NCBI GenBank assembly: GCA_937898445.1
Contig: CALEJY010000317.1
Location: 1-7,432 of the forward strand
Source: an uncultured Candidatus Melainabacteria bacterium
Lineage (GTDB): Bacteria; Cyanobacteriota; Vampirovibrionia; Gastranaerophilales; Gastranaerophilaceae
Length of the DNA: 7,432 nt
Direction of reading: 5' to 3'
The notes beneath the pieces are model-generated. The model had not been told where the DNA came from. It worked only from the letters and a program-made list of their open reading frames with translations, and made no database searches. A program made the position numbers and the translations under genes. Each line of letters begins with the position of its first letter. Position 1 is the first letter of the stretch. Shown here in pieces: positions 5,769 through 7,432 of this stretch.

Positions 5769-6788
5769 ATGGTTAAGGATATTAAAGCAATGATTATGGC
5801 TGCAGGGGTTGGCTCAAGACTTGAACCGTTGACAAAATCGGTTCCAAAGCCACTTGTTCCTATCGCTAACAAGCCTGTTATGGATATTTTATTTGAAAAT
5901 TTGGCAGAATTAGGTATTACCGATGTGATTTGTAATACTTATTATTTGGCTGAGCAAATTATTGACCGATATAAAAACAATGATTTAGGCATAAATTTTA
6001 ATTACGTCAAAGAAGAAACTTTGTCGGGAACTGCCGGTGGAATGAAAAAATGCCAATTCTTTTTTGACAAAAATTCAACCTTCGTTGTTTTATCTGCAGA
6101 TGGCTTGTCAAATGCTGATTTGGAACATGGAATAGAAGTTCATAAAAAATCAGGTGCTATTGCGACTATCGGAATAAAACAAATTCCAATGGAAGATGTT
6201 CAACATTTTGGGGTTGTTGTTACTGATGATAAAGGCTTTATTACTGAGTTTCAGGAAAAGCCATCAATTGAGCAGGCAAAATCTAATTTTATAAATACCG
6301 GTATTTATATTTTTGATTACAAAATTTTTGATTATATTCCAGAAAATACATTTTACGATTTTGCGAAAAATGTGTTTCCGAAATTGTTGGCAGAGCATGC
6401 CATAAATACGTTTGAGGTTAAGGAATATTGGAGTGATATTGGTACAATTGCTCAATATATTCAATCTATGCACGATTTGTTTGATGGGAAATGCCATTTC
6501 AGGCATGCTCAAATTAATAAACAAGAATGTGGCGCATATATTGCTGAAAAGAGTTCAAATATTGATACGACAGTGATTTTTAAAGGAAATTCTACTGTTG
6601 GAAAGAATTGCAGGATTGGAAAAAGTTGCGTAATTGAAAATTGCATAATTTGGGATAATGTGGAAATTGCAGATGGTGTAAAACTTTCGGATTGTGTGAT
6701 TGCATCAAATTGCGTTATAAAGACTGATTTGTGTTCCCAAATTGTCGGAGCGAATGAAATAATTGCAACAAAAACAGTAGAAATATAG
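5769..6788 (+). CDS. Sugar-phosphate nucleotidyltransferase (NDP-sugar pyrophosphorylase) with LbH tail
   Basis: The 339-residue cytosolic enzyme is expected to join a sugar 1-phosphate and an NTP into an NDP-sugar and pyrophosphate. Residues 1-235 are the nucleotidyltransferase domain: AAGVGSRLEPLT (11-22), PKPLVPIANKP (26-36), GTAGG (87-91), the metal Asp in LSADG (D111), EFQEKP (160-165), NTGIY (176-180) and WSDIGT with D223. Residues about 262-325 are hexapeptide repeats (STVGKNCRIGKSCVIENCIIW...), a left-handed beta-helix. This arrangement suits mannose-1-phosphate guanylyltransferase- or glucose-1-phosphate-type enzymes; sugar and base cannot be fixed from sequence. The helix is unusually rich in Cys. 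ATG 5769 lacks a Shine-Dalgarno; ATG 5790, with AAGGA at 5775-5779, is an alternative, but it would cut into the first strand (KAMIMAAG), so 5769 is preferred. No hairpin follows the stop, so transcripts may run through the tRNA to the terminator at 6921. Confidence 0.85.
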   Translation: MVKDIKAMIMAAGVGSRLEPLTKSVPKPLVPIANKPVMDILFENLAELGITDVICNTYYLAEQIIDRYKNNDLGINFNYVKEETLSGTAGGMKKCQFFFDKNSTFVVLSADGLSNADLEHGIEVHKKSGAIATIGIKQIPMEDVQHFGVVVTDDKGFITEFQEKPSIEQAKSNFINTGIYIFDYKIFDYIPENTFYDFAKNVFPKLLAEHAINTFEVKEYWSDIGTIAQYIQSMHDLFDGKCHFRHAQINKQECGAYIAEKSSNIDTTVIFKGNSTVGKNCRIGKSCVIENCIIWDNVEIADGVKLSDCVIASNCVIKTDLCSQIVGANEIIATKTVEI

Positions 6789-6848
6789 AGCTTGATTTTT
6801 TTGTAATTTAATGTTAAGTTGTAAAAGAAACAATGCGCTTGTTCTTGC

Positions 6849-6920
<72 letters not shown>

Positions 6921-6956
6921 AATAAAAAAGCTCCTTTTAAAAGGAGCTTTTTTATT
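6921..6956 (+). terminator. Intrinsic terminator after tRNA-CAT (perfect palindrome)
   Basis: The 36 nt directly after the tRNA form a perfect inverted repeat: A-tract, GCTCCTTTT, AAAAGGAGC, then six T, ATT. The hairpin plus U-run is a clear intrinsic terminator and is symmetrical, so it could act on both strands. It begins at the base after the tRNA discriminator, so the 3' end must be trimmed before CCA addition. Confidence 0.9.
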
Positions 6957-7053
6957 GCTTTAATTATTGAATAATTCTTATTTTTGTTTCCTTGTTAACA
7001 AGCTTTGAGAAAATTGAGATAAATAGTTGTTATTATTTGCGAAATGTTAAGTC

Positions 7054-7082
7054 TTGAGGGTAAAAGTAGCAAAATTTATTTT
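7054..7082 (+). promoter_or_regulatory. Weak candidate promoter for the gene at 7111
   Basis: TTGAGG (7054-7059), 17 nt, then TATTTT (7077-7082). Spacing is ideal but both hexamers are imperfect. Some promoter is required here because a strong terminator lies upstream. The leader would be about 20 nt and include GGAGGT. Confidence 0.3.
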
Positions 7083-7110
7083 TAGTCGTTTTGTATTAAT
7101 GGAGGTACAA

Positions 7111-7432
7111 ATGAGTATTATAATAAATGGAATTCGAGCTATTTCAGGTAGAAGAATTTCTCCACAAAAGAGAATGTTTCAACGTGAAGTTTCGAATTTG
7201 CTTAATCAAGATATAAATGACATTGTAGAATTAACAAAAAATTCTTCTAAAAAACAATTATCACTACTAAGTGATTTAGCTACAAATTTTAATAGATTTA
7301 ATTTTTACAGAACTCCGGCAAAGAAAGATAATTCAAAACTTGTAAATGAGATTGTCAAAAAAATTAAAAAGCCGACCCAAATGCACAAATATATTTGTGA
7401 CAAATTTTCTGACTCACTAGAAAGTTTAAATA
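7111..7432 (+). CDS. Unrecognised protein, N-terminal 107 codons (cut by window edge)
   Basis: ATG at 7111 follows a strong ribosome binding site GGAGGT (7101-7106), and the frame is open to the window edge. The visible part begins MSIIINGIRAISGRRISP and is Lys/Asn/Ser-rich with predicted helices: KRMFQREVSNLLNQDINDIV (about 21-40), then KKQLSLLSDLATNFNRF (about 47-63), and KLVNEIVKKIKKPTQMHKYI (about 74-93). There is no signal peptide or membrane segment and only one Cys in the visible part. I do not recognise a domain. Base composition is as AT-rich as the neighbours, giving no sign of recent transfer. It probably encodes a cytosolic, lineage-restricted protein, but function cannot be given from this fragment. 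Confidence 0.75.
   Translation, partial: MSIIINGIRAISGRRISPQKRMFQREVSNLLNQDINDIVELTKNSSKKQLSLLSDLATNFNRFNFYRTPAKKDNSKLVNEIVKKIKKPTQMHKYICDKFSDSLESLN

Noticed and set aside
6991..7002. Palindrome CTTGTTAACAAG between the second terminator and the gene at 7111
   Set aside because: It is only 12 nt in AT-rich DNA with no second copy in the window; it is too weak to call an operator.

Overview
The window is AT-rich bacterial chromosome with eight protein-coding regions (two of them cut by the window ends), two tRNA genes and two near-identical intrinsic terminators. A TolC-type outer-membrane protein shows a diderm cell. A YqeG-type HAD phosphatase is a family shared by Firmicutes and Cyanobacteria. 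Several genes lack a Shine-Dalgarno sequence, and the tRNA genes do not encode CCA. Together these best fit a low-GC, non-photosynthetic cyanobacterial relative (Gastranaerophilales/Vampirovibrionia, 'Melainabacteria'); this is an inference from gene content, not a proven placement.

Left part (1-2119). Two small membrane-protein frames point left: a complete 44-codon gene with a strong ribosome binding site, and the start of another gene at the window edge. Facing right is a U32-family protein of the TrhP/YegQ type (tRNA 5-hydroxyuridine formation). A short, relatively GC-rich spacer with a perfect 12-nt palindrome follows, then a YqeG-type HAD phosphatase (probable phosphatidylglycerophosphatase).

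Middle (2125-4598, minus strand). A two-gene unit encodes a TolC-family outer-membrane factor followed by a polytopic inner-membrane protein of the ArsP_2 / 'putative manganese transporter' family. Both carry unusual His-rich segments: a 9-His C-terminal tail with a duplicated AMHYH motif in the TolC protein, and an acidic HEGCCHH loop in the transporter. I read this as a metal-export pair without an encoded periplasmic adaptor, and it is the most interesting candidate system here.

Right part (4722-7432). A TTG-started extended-SDR nucleotide-sugar oxidoreductase and a sugar-phosphate nucleotidyltransferase with a left-handed beta-helix tail probably serve surface-polysaccharide precursor synthesis. 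Between them, on the opposite strand, lies tRNA-Lys(CTT). Its promoter appears to share a self-complementary TTGCAA -35 box with a divergent promoter for the nucleotidyltransferase, whose mRNA would then be leaderless. A tRNA with anticodon CAT (Met, or lysidine-type Ile2) and a perfect palindromic terminator follow. The window ends in the first 107 codons of an unrecognised protein.
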